64,000 nt of DNA from Cerrena zonata (GCA_038087015.1 JASBNA010000039.1:1-64000); one strand, 5' to 3'; positions 47,045 through 59,962 are shown, counted from the first letter of the stretch. The notes: generated by a model from the letters alone, not told the origin. A program made the numbers and translations.

Positions 47045-48394
47045 TTAATCACTGAGGGGTGGAGTATTGGCGAACAAGGTGTCTAACAAGGACGGCGGAT
47101 ATCTTGGGCCATTAGTCGCATCTGCCTTATTGATGACATCTCGGACTTCTTGCAGCTCTTCTTGCGACAACTTCAACTTCAGCGCGCCGAGATTCTCATC
47201 CAAGTACTATCAATGAAGTGAGTCAAGAATTCCTATCACGAGTTAGAAAGGACGAACTTTCTCTTTAGTTGTTCCAGGAATGGGGATAACCTTCTCGTAT
47301 TGGGCTAGGAGCCAAGCGAGGGCGACTTGTCCAGCAGTCGCGTTGTGCCTATCCCCGATCTTCTTTAAGCCATCTGCGATTTTGAGAATGTTGGGGAAGT
47401 TCTCCTTAGAGTACCGCGCGATTGTAAGACGGAAATCGTCTTTTTCGAAATCTTCAGGTCCTTTCTAAAATCGCCCATATCAACATGTGTATAACTAGAG
47501 CTTCGTGAAAACTTGAGACGTACGAAACGTCCTGTAATGAGACCTCTGCCCAGAGGCGAATATGCGACGACCGAAACGCCAAGCTCTTTCGCTGTGTTAA
47601 GGAGAGCAATACTCTCGTCCTCGATATCAAGGGTAAAAGGTGAGTACTCGACTTGAACTGCAGTAATTGGATGGACTGCATGGGCACGTCGTAATGTCTC
47701 AGAGGAACACTCTGAAAGTCCAAGGTATTTAACCTTTCCCTCTCTACTAAGAATGTCAGCTTTATTCTCAAGCGACACGCGATAGAACACACCCTACGAG
47801 TTCCGCCATAGCCCCAACGGACTTTTCAATCGGAACAGTTGAATCGGGACTGTTGACTCCACATCACTGACTACCAGCTGAGCTGATCAGGATATAACCT
47901 ACCGATGCAAATAGTACAGATCAATGGAGTCGATACCAAGTCGTTTCAAAGACTTCTCGCATTGCGATTTGATGTATTCTGGGTCTCCGTTAATCATGCG
48001 GTGGCTCTGGTAATATATTCCGACCTTGGTGGCCAAGAAGATCTCGTTACGTTTTCCGGTACGCTTGAACCTGCACCACCGAAAAGACTGTTCTCAACGG
48101 TGAACGATCTGTGTTACAGATCACTACTCACCATTTTCCTAAGAGTTCCTCGCTGTCGCCGTACACATCAGCGGTGTCCCAGTTCAAGCAGCCACTTTCA
48201 TAGACAGAATCTATGAGCTGAAGTCCGCAGTGAATCAATATTACTAAAACCCCATGATCTTCAAAGCATCCTACCTTCAAACGTTCCTCGTCTGAGGGTA
48301 CGGTGCCATAACCGAGGGACAAACCCATTGCACCCCAGCCGATGGCGGTGACATCAGTGGTGCCAATCCTTCGGGTTGGGAGTGTTGCAGGCAT
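47045..48394 (-). CDS. Aldo/keto reductase (AKR13/YakC-like)
   Basis: From [20 protein letters not shown] at 48394 to TPPLSD at 47045, with about six short introns. NADPH-dependent reduction of aldehydes or ketones in a TIM barrel. The catalytic tetrad is present: Asp and Tyr in [11 protein letters not shown], Lys in FLATKVG, His in DLYYLHR. Further family landmarks are [42 protein letters not shown] and the cofactor-binding [19 protein letters not shown]. Closest in pattern to the fungal pyridoxine-4-dehydrogenase/aryl-alcohol-type reductases; the substrate cannot be told from sequence. A TATA-like box lies 55 bases upstream. Confidence 0.9.
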
Positions 48395-48448
48395 GATAAG
48401 TATCAAGGGAGAGAGGTGTTGTTCTTTCTATTGCCTCGACAACCCCTG

Positions 48449-48456
48449 TATTTATA
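48449..48456 (-). promoter_or_regulatory. TATA box
   Basis: TATAAATA on the minus strand, about 55 bases before the ATG at 48394. Confidence 0.5.
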
Positions 48457-48937
48457 CCTGCTCGGCTATATGCGTGGTCTATCGAAATGTCTCTCATGCA
48501 TCAATGCGCTGATGCGATGGCATAACCGGCTAGTTACTTGCTGTATATTCCACAGCAGGGTGTCATACCGGGGGTCAAGTAGTTCCCGACGATCCTCGGA
48601 TATAACTCACTAATCTGTAGTGTAGAACACTGTTCACACTTGTAACATAATTCACCAAATCCATTATCTCCGGAGTTAAGAGGACATGTACGTACCATAG
48701 AAATATCTCTGCCTATACCGTTCTGAACTACAATTGAGCGGTGGAATATTTACAGTACAGAACATCGTTCTAAGGGATGTCTTGACAGTCCTTCATGATC
48801 TCAACCGTGACTCGAATGATCTTATGTATTACCCACCATTCTCAAGACATAGAAATCCCTGGCTTGATAGCATTGGTGTGTACATGCCGATTGAACCGTA
48901 TCACCGAATTCTCGGCTTTACGCAAGGTAACACAATC

Positions 48938-49255
48938 CTACACACCTTCTAAATGCGGATACTTTACTGTTCCCTCATTTCGACGGACATGGGCGATGAT
49001 CGTGTTCACAGCTAGTGTCAAGGCTGGATACAATCTCACACTGAATAGGGTTCCTATCATTGCACGAGATCGGTGATGTAGTAATGGCCAATTTTTTGCG
49101 AAATCGTGGTGTTTAGAGACGTCCTGTACAGATTGGGCTAGAATACGATTTCGACGTGGTGGCCGGAATGGGGTAGCTTCGGAGAGAGAATAGACACTAT
49201 CGCGTATTCTCGGAGGAGGAGTCCAGAATGTAGACATATAATCGCGATCTGTCAA
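48938..49255 (-). CDS. Unassigned open frame
   Basis: A 105-codon frame with several Arg/Pro-rich segments (WTPPPRIRD, FRPPRRNRI) and a hydrophobic stretch near the end (LYPALTLAVNTIIAHV). No clear splice neighbours and no recognised domain. It may be spurious. The rest of 48457-49679 shows no gene. Confidence 0.15.
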   Translation of the reverse strand: MTDRDYMSTFWTPPPRIRDSVYSLSEATPFRPPRRNRILAQSVQDVSKHHDFAKNWPLLHHRSRAMIGTLFSVRLYPALTLAVNTIIAHVRRNEGTVKYPHLEGV

Positions 49256-49679
49256 GGTGTTTATTTATTCATGTTTGGCTCTCCGACTCACTGGCACTGT
49301 GAACGATTCTGTTCAATTCTTTTTCGTAAACACTTGCTCGGTGCTTTAAATGCGCAACATATGATGATCTCTTTCTGCCTCAGATCGCACAATAACAATT
49401 AGACCCTATTACGTATAGTGGTCTGGCATTCAAGATTCGGGCCATCGCATGACGACCGGCCGTTGACGAAGTAGTTTCTTTACAAAGACCCTAATGACCT
49501 TCGGTGAGGTATTTCAGTCCACTGCATAAAGTAAAATGGGGTCTCTTGCGAGCTTGATATTACATACTCGTGCTCACTGATGTTGTAACAATAAGCAATG
49601 GTTACCTCGAGTGGGATAGACCATGATATCGATGGACGAGCTACAAACTCATAGTATAGAACTTCGTTATGGACTCTCT

Positions 49680-51362
49680 CTATGACGTGAAAGTCAGTAG
49701 TGATGAGGAATATATATCTACTAGAGAGATAGGACTGACCGAGTCAACAAAGACAATGTTATCCTCGCTCATCATGACAGCATCACAGACGCCCAGCTTT
49801 CCTGAAACTGCCAAAGGACCATGCTGCGTGAAGGATAAACCAGGCGAGTTTGCGTGTGCCAGTCCCTCGAACATACGTTCTCGGTTGTTATCTTCCTCTG
49901 AGGAGATGTCCGTGTCGAGGGATGGATGGCCGTATTTGCTGCAGTCGAGGATATAGAATTCGGGCAAGCCAGGATCCCATAAATTGATGAGTCGTGTCCC
50001 ATAAACGTTACAGAGCCATGTGTGATCATGCCCTTCAAGAATCGAAGAGAAAAAACACCCGGTCAAGCCCCAGTCTTTCCAGCGTATATCACGCTGCGAC
50101 TCTACGGTTGTGTTATTTATTGCCTTCAAAAGTTGTTCACCGGAGATAAGTATTGAAAGGGAATCATATACACCGTAGTGTGGGTCGGAAACGGTTAGGA
50201 GGAACATACGTTTGTCTGTGTCCACAAAAAATGGCGCAGAGGTGCTGTGAATAGAAGGTAATGGATCAGACCGTATGTCGACATGCCAGACATGTTGGAT
50301 ATCTGAAATCTCTGGAAAGCGAAGAAAGTAGTCATATTCTATTTTTGCCATGTCTTCCACGGTAAGCGAGGCGGACTGTGAGGAAGTGCTGAGGGAGATT
50401 ACTTGCAAACCACTTAAACGGGTTTCTCCCGCGGCAACAATAACTTGATCCAACGAGAGGAATGAGTATGCATAGACGAAGTCTCCTTTCACGTTCTATT
50501 GGCAAAAGTCAACAACGACATATTTTGAACCATAGCACAACATACGAGATGGACATTTCCGGTTTTCCAGTTCCAAATTGCAAGCTCTTCTTTGCACATC
50601 CAGGAATCAGGCAGAAATCCGACGGCAACAAAGTCACCAGTCACCTTGACGTTAAGGTATATGAAATTGACTGACTTGTATCTCTCAAGTGTAGCCGATT
50701 TGCAGGCCAGCGGATGAGCTTCACCCCTTGTAAGGGTACGTAGATGGACATAGTAGTATCTAGGAGTACAAGATTAGAATAAGTTGAGCTGATCAGGCAT
50801 CGCAACTACACTGGCAGAACTACGTACTCTGGACTACTCTCTATCAGGACGAGAAGATCTTGTTCTGGATCCATAGTGAACTCAGCTATATCAATTCCGA
50901 CGTTTGGGAGTTCCCAACGTTTCTCTTCGCTTTGTCGTATGAGGGAGGGAAGTTGGACGCAGACCATGCTCCTAGGCCCTTTGGCCTGTGCGATGACACC
51001 CCGAGAAAGTTCCCAAACTCCGTCTCCACCAATATCGAGCTCATGGTAATCTTTCTCGTGAGCATGGGTCCACATATTCCCATAAGCAGATAACCGCCTT
51101 ATGCGTTCATCAGTCGTCAGATTACTGGCTGGATTGTCTAGCATGTTATGGAATGCGAGTTTGATCTTGTATTTCAACCGTAGGTTATTAATGACAGTTT
51201 CGTTCGAATACTTGCATATCTATACAGAAATAAGCTTGATAGAAGCCAAATGGGTATTGCATGTTATTGATTTACCTGTCTCCACTTGAGAATATCGATG
51301 ATGTCGAGTATTAGAAGAATCTCGATAATAAGTTCATTGGGGAGTGTGAAGAGTCTAGACAT
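49680..51362 (-). CDS. F-box protein
   Basis: The first exon from the ATG at 51362 is an F-box: MSRLFTLPNELIIEILLILD, then IIDILKWRQICKYS across the first intron. F-box proteins recruit targets to SCF ubiquitin ligases. The remaining roughly 450 residues are beta-rich with repeated short hydrophobic strands (LVLIESSPEYVVLPV, VTGDFVAVGFL, LAIWNWKTGNVHL, WLCNVYGTRLINLWD), a pattern that could fold as a beta-propeller although WD repeats are not regular. Four to five exons. Members of this basidiomycete F-box group are numerous and their targets are unknown. Confidence 0.8.
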
Positions 51363-51955
51363 TGTGAAGAGACTGAATCGCAGTCACTCGATATCTTCCT
51401 GTGAGTTTCGTTAGAGAATGGATATGGGAGGATAATGCTGCTTTAAAACTTTGAGGTTGCACTGCATCAATGGTATGACTTGGTAGATGATCGCCGCAGT
51501 AAAGTGGATATAAGTACCCCTTATTTGTGCCTATTTGGCAAACGCATCCTTACTATTACTATATTTGGACAGCCTCTACCAACTTGTACGACCGTAAAGC
51601 CCGTAACGGTGTAAATCGCTTGAACCTGACCATCAACGATTATTATGCGATATTGACGATAGTTTACAATCATTAGTATTGAGAATAGGCTTACACGAGG
51701 AGACTGTATAGCTTAACGACGCCGGGGTGTTGTATTATTTCATTCTAAGAACTGACATGTACTGGCACACCATGAAGCTGCCTGACTACGCGAGGTTGGC
51801 GAAGGGTTTGTCTCGAGCCACATAATTCCCGAGTTCTCCCAAGATCCGAGTCAACTAAACACGATGTACGAGCGTGCACTTTTGTCGTGGCGTAGGATCC
51901 CCCATTCCTTTATTAGTCAAGTCGACGATGAAACATTTAGGAGAGAAGTTATAGT

Positions 51956-52471
51956 TTAAGAGATGAGATTGACTTTAACCCCATAGGTCGACGATCTCAA
52001 TGGAATGAGAGCGAACATCCCCCTAAGATGCTCGAAATGGACCTCAAGGTTATTGCGAGGCATTGAGGCGATTACCTGGATTATCGATGGTGCAGTGTAA
52101 ATAATATTAACAGGGTTATGGAGTCTGGACGGAGATGGAATCATCATTGTTAGGATGATCATGACGTCCAGCACTGTCGGAATGATTAAAGATGAAAACC
52201 TGATATGACTGTTCAATTGACATCTGTCCTAGCCAGTGCCTCACTTCCGTCGTATATGTAAACTCAAACGGCCTCGTGTTTTTGCATTTGATTCGACCAT
52301 AGCGCTTAGTCTGTCAGCATTATTGTTCTCCTGGATGAATATGTATAAAGTGTACCAGATTGCCCGCTCAGCTTTGTATCTGCATTCACCCTCTCCCTTA
52401 CATTCATGCTCGGGAATGCACAGAATCCGAGCGTACTGATTTGCAGGAAAGAGCTCCCGCAAATCAGACAC
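51956..52471 (-). pseudogene. Possible membrane-protein remnant
   Basis: Two minus-strand frames lie here. One has hydrophobic LIIPTVLDVMIILTMMI followed by VNIIYTAPSIIQVIASMPRN; the other (52241-52471) is hydrophilic. The order loosely recalls the C-terminal part of seven-helix DUF6534 proteins, but too little is present to call a gene. The rest of 51363-52768 shows nothing. Confidence 0.15.
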
Positions 52472-52768
52472 TCAGACTTTGTGTAACCCCTGAGGCAGAG
52501 ATAACACGGGGGCTATGGTGATGTTCGACAAGACTAAACCTTCGTTGCTTGCTCAGTCAGACAAGTTCCCTGGTATCTGAGCAGTGCACTACAAGGGATA
52601 ACATGTATACAGATAAAGTACAACAATCACCGACGAATACAAGCCAAGACTTTCTGAGGATAGTGTTAGTTTTGTTTCACAATGTCAAACGAGTAAACAG
52701 ACCTATTGAATAACTTAAATGCGTGTACCACCCGTCTCCTCACATCAGCATCGATGGTAAGTCGTAGA

Positions 52769-53928
52769 TCATTCCGATTGGGAACAAGTCCATTGTCCTT
52801 CTCTCTCAAACCATACTTTCCCTCGGGGTAATATGATGGTACGTAGCGACTTGCACGCCTTCGCCCATGAATAAACAACACGCTTCTCGTCCTCTATCAC
52901 GTCTGATTCGCAACCCGTCATGAATGTGATGTATCGAAGGGAAGAGAAGGGTTTCAGGTATTGGGTCGAGCAAAGCAAGTTGTCCTATGTTGATGAGTAA
53001 TAAAGAAGGTCGTAAGAGGAGGATATAGATTAAATAGAAGAGGAAGAATGCTTACGTAAGTATATCGAGCCATTAACACAACAATATGCAATGCTTCCAA
53101 TGCTGGTAGACGTGCTGAAATCTCTGGCAGCAGCAGATCGGGGGGCGTATCTCCGAGGGACATGATTGTTAACCTCTTGATCTGCGTCTGAGGCAACAGC
53201 AGTGTATCTAGCGGCTCGAACATGTCTTCTTGAAACAGCGATATTGATACTGTGTCGATTGGCCTCCCTCGCATCACCTGCTTCAGCACTGGTACTCCCG
53301 CATGAACGGTACGGAAGGCACTGAGTTTGGGGAGAGCGTCGGGGGAAAGAATGAATGGTGCCGTGGTCTGAAAACCTCGTAGGATGAGCTCTTCCAGTTT
53401 CCGCTGTCCCTCGATGAAAGCGGCTAAACTGTCATCACATCTGATGGAAGTCGTGAACAGACGCAATTGGAATGGACAATTCTCGAGACACCATGCTAGC
53501 GAGAAGTAATTGTCTTGTGTTCCGAATTCTAAAGAAAGCTCTCTGAGTGAGGTGAGGGTTTGTAAACCCTGTTGTAGAAGCCGGAGAAAGTTGGCTGTGA
53601 CTCGGCCACTGGAGAAGTCCAATAATAATGTGCGGACACAAATGGCCCGCTTACGAGTCCTCTCGTCGTTGGGGGACCGCGTCAGGGACCTGAGGAGTCG
53701 AACAGATTGGCATTGAGATAAACGCGATATTGCCCGGTAAAGATATCGCGTGCCGATGGTATAAAAGAGTTTGCTGGTTAGGGTAATCGAGACCAGCTCC
53801 TTTCTAGCGAGGACTGAAGTCATTATCTCAAGAAGTTCGACAGGCAGGGACATCAGGGTTGGTTTGGTGCCACCGTACACATAGAGAGGGGGAATACTCT
53901 CCACGACAGCAGTGAGGGTGGTCGACAT
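52769..53928 (-). CDS. F-box protein
   Basis: ATG at 53928 (MSTTLTAVVESIPPL). The F-box-like region is LMSLPVELLEIMTSVLARKE followed by LVSITLTSKLFYTIGTRYLYR. The following 250 residues contain leucine-rich strands such as LTSLRELSLEFGTQ, RKLEELILRGFQT, LPKLSAFRTVHAG and LPALEALHIVVLMARYTY. One intron near 52985-53055 joins the last exon (LCSTQYLKPFSSLRYITFMT), ending at 52769. A classic Agaricomycete F-box/LRR-type protein, probably an SCF substrate adaptor with unknown target. The GTG upstream at 53955 is not used as a start because the ATG is well placed. Confidence 0.82.
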
Positions 53929-54397
53929 GGTGGTGGCGGGAGAAAGAGGTCCCACCGGGAAGCGATACAGCTGTCTTACTCAATCCGTACATGAACGCGT
54001 GGGAAAACTGACTCCATTTCATTATCTTCACTATTCAAATATCCAGGTAGTGCTGGCAACTGGATTAGTACTGGCGGAAGTCAGGTCTGTCGGATTCAGA
54101 CTTTAAGTGTTATAAATGCATTCGTCGATGGAGTTTCAAGCTTCAAGTTTTCATATCCTTCAATATCCGCTCGTAATTCTGCGTCAAGCTTTCCATATGT
54201 TTACCAGCCCAAGTAATATCAATGAATGGGGAACCTCCCACTGAACTAACCTACTCCGACTTTGTACCCACAATCTGATTTCAATTTCGCTGGAAACCCT
54301 ACGTTGATGAATTCGACCTATCTACAAATTTCAAACTACCTGCAGAGAATCATGACAACCTGTTATTACAAAACACCCCACGCGACGCGACCCATAC
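53929..54397. other. Spacer
   Basis: F-box promoter and 3' flank of the questin-oxidase-like gene. No gene seen. Confidence 0.4.
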
Positions 54398-56155
54398 TTA
54401 GTTTAAGAATCCGGCGAAATCCCAAAGTCGCATGTCCTGACCTTCCCTAATCCAACCAAGCTTGTTCGCCGTCAACCCAGCAGCCCTGACAAACAAAGTA
54501 CCGTCCAGAGTTTCAGCACCCTTCAGACCGCTATCAACAAGATGAGCGAAAGTTCCAGCAGGTGTTTCGCCCAACTCAGCACCAAAGTGAGCCAAAGCGC
54601 GTTGTAATTTGCAGAGATGTTCGTTGGGATGGACGAGGGTCGTTTGGATGATAGGTAGCCATGGGTTAGGCGTCACTATGGACGAGACTTCCTCCCAGAC
54701 TGTCTCGTGCTGGTCGGTAACACCAGACGCACCGGGACCACGTGCGAATTTATTAGTGGGCGTTGGCTGAACACCAGGTTGAACCGGTGAATCAGTCGTG
54801 TCGGTGAAAAATTCGGCGATCGGCAGAGCGGGTGCTCCGGCAGCAATGTAGACGATTAGAGAAGACGTGAGGTAAGTTTTGAGCAAAATTGCAGAGGATG
54901 CCGGTGTGAGATATGCCATGAGAGAGGGCAAGAACAGTACGGATGTAACAAGGTGCATGCTACAAGGTAAAGATCATCAGTATACGTCATATGGAAGGGA
55001 AGGTAGAAACTTACAAGAAGAAGTCCGCGTTGAATTCCTTCTTCGGGTCAACATGCCTACCACCGTATCCAGCCACAGCATAGATCACGGAATTCATCCA
55101 AATTACTTCCTCCAATTTCTTCTCCAAATCCTCGTGGGTGGTTTCAATGCTCCATTCGTTGACAATACTAGCAAGTTTATCTCCAACGGGTGCAAGGATT
55201 TTTGCCAAGAAATCGCCCTGGGGGGCAATGGGTAGACCAAGGGCTGCCGGTGTGAAGGCTGGATCGGCACGAATGCGAGCCAAGATTGTCAACGCATGAG
55301 GAGATCCATTGCCTCCATCGGCCTCGGAGAGTTTCAGAGAAGCAAGCTTGTCTGTCAATCCACCACTTTCGAAGAGCGACTCGGGAAGTGCAACCGGAGG
55401 TACAGGCAGTTGCTCAGCGCATGCCTCGGCGAGACCTAAGAAATACATTATTAGCATCAGATCACTTTCGCAGAATTATTTGTAATCTTACCTTCAGCCC
55501 ACATACCAAGCTGACCAAATTCAGCGCCGTATCCAGCATGGATGAGAGGGTGGAGGAAGCCTCCCAGGAAGCGACCGACCATGTTAATGCGATTCTCACT
55601 GCCAATGTTGACATCCTTTGAGAAGACGTATCGTTCAACTACCGCGCCTGGACCTTCCTTAAGTAGGAGCTCGGTGAAGAACGCGGCGTAGGCTTGATAG
55701 TACCTATGATCAATCGATTACCAATTGACTCAAGTAAAATAAAAATAAAACATACGTCTCATCTCCCAAGTGGGTCTTCCAGTTGGCCGTCGTAATTTCA
55801 CCGGGGGAGGGGAATGAGGGACGTTGATATATAATGTGGGTTTGGTAAGCAGCATTCAGGAGCTTGGCGTCTGCGCCTAGAGCATAAATCGCTAGCAAAT
55901 GGTGGGTCGCGTGGCTAACGTAATGATGTTATTTCATTCAGCACGGAATCAAAGAGAGAGAAATACGCACTTGTGGAATCCCATGTCGTTGAAGAAAATA
56001 TGGCGTTTACGATGATTGTCCTTCAAATACTCCCTCAAAGCCTCGACAGACTTTGCGTTAGGGCCAGGAATACGAGAGGGAGCAAGCCCAAAGCTCTTGG
56101 GAGCTCGAGAAGGCACAGGGAACAAAATGTTCAAAGTCTCTGGGGAAGCGTTCAT
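54398..56155 (-). CDS. Questin-oxidase-like protein (DUF4243)
   Basis: About six exons from MNASPETLNILFPVPSRAPK. The family (AflY, GedK) performs Baeyer-Villiger-type ring opening in fungal polyketide pathways, but most basidiomycete members have no known substrate and no polyketide genes are nearby. Landmarks: ALREYLKDNHRKRHIFFND, a His-rich FHNHATHHLLAIYALGAD created across an intron, HIIYQRPSF, NWKTHLGDETYYQAYAAFF, MVGRFLGGFLHPLIHAGYG and LGMWAEGLAEACAEQ, then DLEKKLEEVIWMNSVIYAV with AGYGGRHVDPKKEFNADFFL. The C-terminus has LCKLQRALAHFGAELGETPA and LTANKLGWIREGQDMRLWDF. A TATA-like TATAAA lies about 78 bases upstream. A partial second copy of its C-terminus is at 60.3 kb. Confidence 0.88.
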
Positions 56156-57472
56156 GGTTGTTCAGGAGTGTTAGGGCTTACAGAGAGTGATTGCGGTGAT
56201 TTCTGACCCTCTTGTTCTCTCGAAGATGCCCCTTTATACCTTTAGAATGGATACGTACTCAATCTCCAAAATGGTGATTACCTCGAGTTCTGGCACCGAT
56301 CGACCGATCGACCTCGGCAGCCGTAGATAGTCGCCGTGTACTAACTTCCATTCAGTTTCACCAATTCGGCGAATCCGTAGCCAATCTTCTCACAAGCTTC
56401 TGTCAGCCCAGGTCACGACCGTCTCGTAAGTGAGACCCACGTGAGATAGTTGCGTGTCATTTGATAGAATATTCACAATGTAAGAAGCAGCAGGCTCGAT
56501 CATGATTCGCTGTCCGGTTTGTGGATGACATTAGGTTAGACTCTGTTTCCAAACATTGACTCAGCATGACAGAACGTACGCAAGTGCCATTGGGCGCGTA
56601 ATAGCTCGAGCCTTGAGGATGACGCGTATACCCCCGAAGGGTGCAATTCGGGATGAGCCTCCATCGAAACTAGGCAAAGCCGATTTCCCATTCGACGAAG
56701 ACTATACATAAAGGAACGCAATTGTGATACGCTTGATCGCCTTAGAGTATGAATAGCTCAACACCGTGTGAGATTTTAGGGCAGGACTGTACGATGTGCA
56801 TATGAGTTTCAGCACATTCGACGGAGTACTGACCATTGGCCAACTGTTCGACATATCGCTGATTTAGTGGTATCATCCACATTGGAACCGGATGATCAAT
56901 ATCAGCAAGTGATAACTAGATCCCAGCCTCAGTGTTGAAGTGACCATGAACGTCAAGGCAAAAGCATGTCTCTGGTAGTTGGTGTGTCTGAGAAGGGGGT
57001 AGCAAGCTCTCTCGAACGACTTGAATAATAGTCAAAAAAGTCACTGGCAAGTGGTAAAAGTTGGAACCAAGAAGCGATTTTCAGGAACCGAGTCTTTGCC
57101 AAATATGACCAAATATGACTGCCACGCGGTGCTGTTTTTCGAAAACGCTGACTGTTTAGAATATGTCAGCCTAAGTTTGTGCTGGATCATAACACTTTCA
57201 ATACCGTGACCATCCCCGTATACACATAGAATTGTATCCCCCTGATTTGCAGATGCATATGATACATACATACAGTTTGATGTTTTCCCTTAAGTCCGAG
57301 AACATAATATGAGGATGATGGTGGGTACCATATCTATCGTACCAATCACCTCTATCTATCAGAAGATCATCAATGGTAGTTAGAAATAGATTTTAAAGCC
57401 GAGAACATGAATTTTTTTACAAAAGGTTAAAGAATAAAGCGCTTGAAACACCGTCAAGAATACCAGAAACCA
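56156..57472. other. Gene-poor spacer
   Basis: More than 1.3 kb without a supported gene. Contains the questin-oxidase-like promoter (TATA-like TTTATA at 56233) at the left. A tandem ACCAAATATG duplication sits near 57100. Confidence 0.4.
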
Positions 57473-58288
57473 TCACGGTAAATCAAGCGTATCCTGCAAG
57501 TCGTCAATTTTTTTGATCATTCCTGCAGCATGCTCGAGTCCCCGTGAAAACTCGCATTGAAGATAAGAATTGAGTATATATAGAGGTGCGGAAATAATGG
57601 TAGTCGAAGGCCGTTGCGAAACCTCATTGCAAACGTTGGTAATATACTGGTGCCACCATGTATGACAGTTATGTCGTGCGCCACCCGATTGACACGAAAA
57701 CTTTGGATATTTATTTGCAATGTCAACAGCTTGGGAACACCGCTGCGACCATAGTCGAACCAACCGGGCATAGAGATAAGCATCAATATCCTTTAGCTCT
57801 TCAAACGGTTCCACGTCTGTGATTTTCGTGCGGACCACCTGTTTAGTGGCAATTTGCAATTCTTCTTTCAAATCGAGTTTGAGCGCGATTGCAAACACCA
57901 TAAGGGGTGAGGATTGCAAGAAGCTCTCGTGGACAAGACGTTTCCTCAAGTCTTGAACGGCAATATCGATATCATATTTGATGGCCGCAGAGAGTGTCTG
58001 GGAAAGTGTTTCGAGCATTTCGATGGATGGGTTGGCGATAGGGTAGATGTAGCGGAGTAACGCATCGATCACCTCAGATGACTCTACCATATTCACGACT
58101 GGTATCTGGGTATCCTGAGCAGGGTTTTGAGGAAGAGACAATGTTGTCTCAAAAAAGGGCGATGCTAAGGATAAAATCAAGCGATGGACCCGGAAATCCA
58201 TCGCGGCATCCCTGTCACCAGATCGTAGAATGATGTCTGCATTGGCATAGGCAAAAGACGCAGAAGTATGAGTTGACTGTTCAGCCAT
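57473..58288 (-). CDS. BTB/POZ domain protein
   Basis: A single uninterrupted frame of 271 residues from MAEQSTHTSASFAYANADII. The BTB fold is recognisable: ADIILRSGDRDAAMDFRVHR, LILSLASPFFETTLSLPQ, VVNMVESSEVIDALLRYIYP. BTB domains dimerise and can serve as Cullin-3 adaptors or scaffold proteins. The rest is helical with a Cys/His-containing stretch (FSCQSGGARHNCHTWWHQY) of unclear role. Intronless BTB genes of this size are a common, expanded group in Agaricomycetes. Confidence 0.85.
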   Translation of the reverse strand: MAEQSTHTSASFAYANADIILRSGDRDAAMDFRVHRLILSLASPFFETTLSLPQNPAQDTQIPVVNMVESSEVIDALLRYIYPIANPSIEMLETLSQTLSAAIKYDIDIAVQDLRKRLVHESFLQSSPLMVFAIALKLDLKEELQIATKQVVRTKITDVEPFEELKDIDAYLYARLVRLWSQRCSQAVDIANKYPKFSCQSGGARHNCHTWWHQYITNVCNEVSQRPSTTIISAPLYILNSYLQCEFSRGLEHAAGMIKKIDDLQDTLDLP

Positions 58289-58597
58289 GACCCTTGTAGA
58301 GACCCTTGCTTGAGTCCCTGATCATTATGCGACAGCAGAAAGAGTACGTACTGTATGGTGAGATTAAAAATCCTGTCAATGTGGTTGCTAGCAGAGAGTG
58401 ATGAAGGCGATCTTAAGCGGCACCATAACGAGATCAATCAGTGTGGGTATCGGAAACTCGGCACCGCTGGTGAACAGTGGACCATGGCAAGATTAGATAG
58501 TCGTACTCAGTATCCGAATTTCTGCTGCGAGTGGATGTATATCATGGCCAAGGACTAATCACAATTGAAGACCAAGTAAAACCGTGACTTTACAGTA
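58289..58597. other. Spacer
   Basis: BTB promoter and 3' flank of the next F-box gene; no gene seen. Confidence 0.4.
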
Positions 58598-59905
58598 CTA
58601 GTAGAATACCTCTTCTACACAACTACAGATGATATCACCGACTTGACCATCAGCATGGTCAACTGTTGAATTATGCTGGGCAATCACCCGTCGAATGATC
58701 AGTTTTCTCTCTTCTTTCTCTTTCAGAGCAGAATTTTTCAGGACAACACGGGCTGCCTCGATGGAGACCCTGTCAGAAGGAATCTCTTCTTGTCCCGGAA
58801 AACTCAGTACGATGATTCTAAGCTTTTGGAGCTGAGCCAGCTTCGGGATGACTTGTGACCATTGTTGAGGAGTGGTGTTTTGTGTGAGAATACCAAGTCC
58901 CCATGAGACAGGCCTGCGTATTTCGATTTCGCGAAGGTTCGGTGCATTTTTTACTAGCCCTAAAGATATCATGCGCTTGTGAGCGTATCTCAAGACCAGG
59001 TAGTAGATGTGACTTACTATCAACAACTTTCATATCCTTCACCCAATCAATCATCCCGTCCAATTTCTCGCATTTACAGGCCCTCAGTGATCCAACAAGA
59101 GTGATGCCTGTACCACCAGCACAGCGGACATGAGTCGCATTGGGGCATGATTTGAGGACAGCGTGACAATCCGTGGGTACTACGACAGTTCGAACATTTG
59201 GCAGGACGATGCCTTGCATGGCTTTGGTGAAATCCCCTGGTATCTTGCAAGTCACCACTTGAATAGTAGTAAGATTTGGTAAGACGGAGAACAGCCTTGC
59301 AAGGGCTGTCATAGTTTCCTTCACGTCTGATTTCGAGAGCATAAGAGTGATATTTCTGAGAGTAAATCAGATCATCACATGTTCTGTATGACACAGATTC
59401 GATTGACATACCTGATGCTATTCTTCAGATTGTCGGATGAATTAATGACACCCTTCGCTTTGATTTGGATACTCTGCATGACATACTTATACCAAGTCCC
59501 TGATGACTTGATGGGTATAAAACAAATGTCAAGTCTACTCCAAAGGCGATGATATGCCGCCGCTCTCAGAGCCGCGCAGGTTCCAGCAAGAGCACGCAAC
59601 GCATCAGTTCTTTCGCGGAACTTGGGGTGGGGTAGCGATCCATATTTCGTATCGTAGAACGTGTCATAATAGAAGTCCAGTGGAATGACAAGGAGGTGAG
59701 ATAGAATCTCGTCGAATAGCTCGGGAGGTAGATCAGCTAGTTTGGGTATTTGAGCTGGCAAAGTTTCTACATTTCATGTTAAGATGCGAAAGGGATGATT
59801 AGTATTATTCAATATAAGTAATAGTAGTATGTACTTACTTGACGATACTTCAGCCTGAGACTTCGTGGGTTGATTATGTTTGACCTTGGACTTCTTGGGG
59901 GGCAT
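58598..59905 (-). CDS. F-box protein with leucine-rich strands
   Basis: A first exon MPPKKSKVKHNQPTKSQAEV from the ATG at 59905 is spliced to PAQIPKLADLPPELFDEILS, HLLVIPLDFYYD (F-box), followed by LRALAGTCAALRAAAYHRLW. Later exons give leucine-rich strands: LFSVLPNLTTIQVVTCKIPG, VLKSCPNATHVRCAGGTG, LRACKCEKLDGMIDWVKDMK and NAPNLREIEIRRPVSWGL. It ends CSCVEEVFY at 58598. The lysine-rich N-terminal extension ahead of the F-box is unusual and could direct the protein to the nucleus. Target unknown. Confidence 0.82.
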
Positions 59906-59962
59906 CGAAAAGACGTCCTACTCTCGGGCTCTGACACGTATCTAAATAAGAACGAGATACGG

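Noticed and set aside
54398..56155. Questin-oxidase-like gene as part of a polyketide cluster
   Set aside because: No polyketide synthase or tailoring genes are visible; neighbours are F-box and BTB genes.
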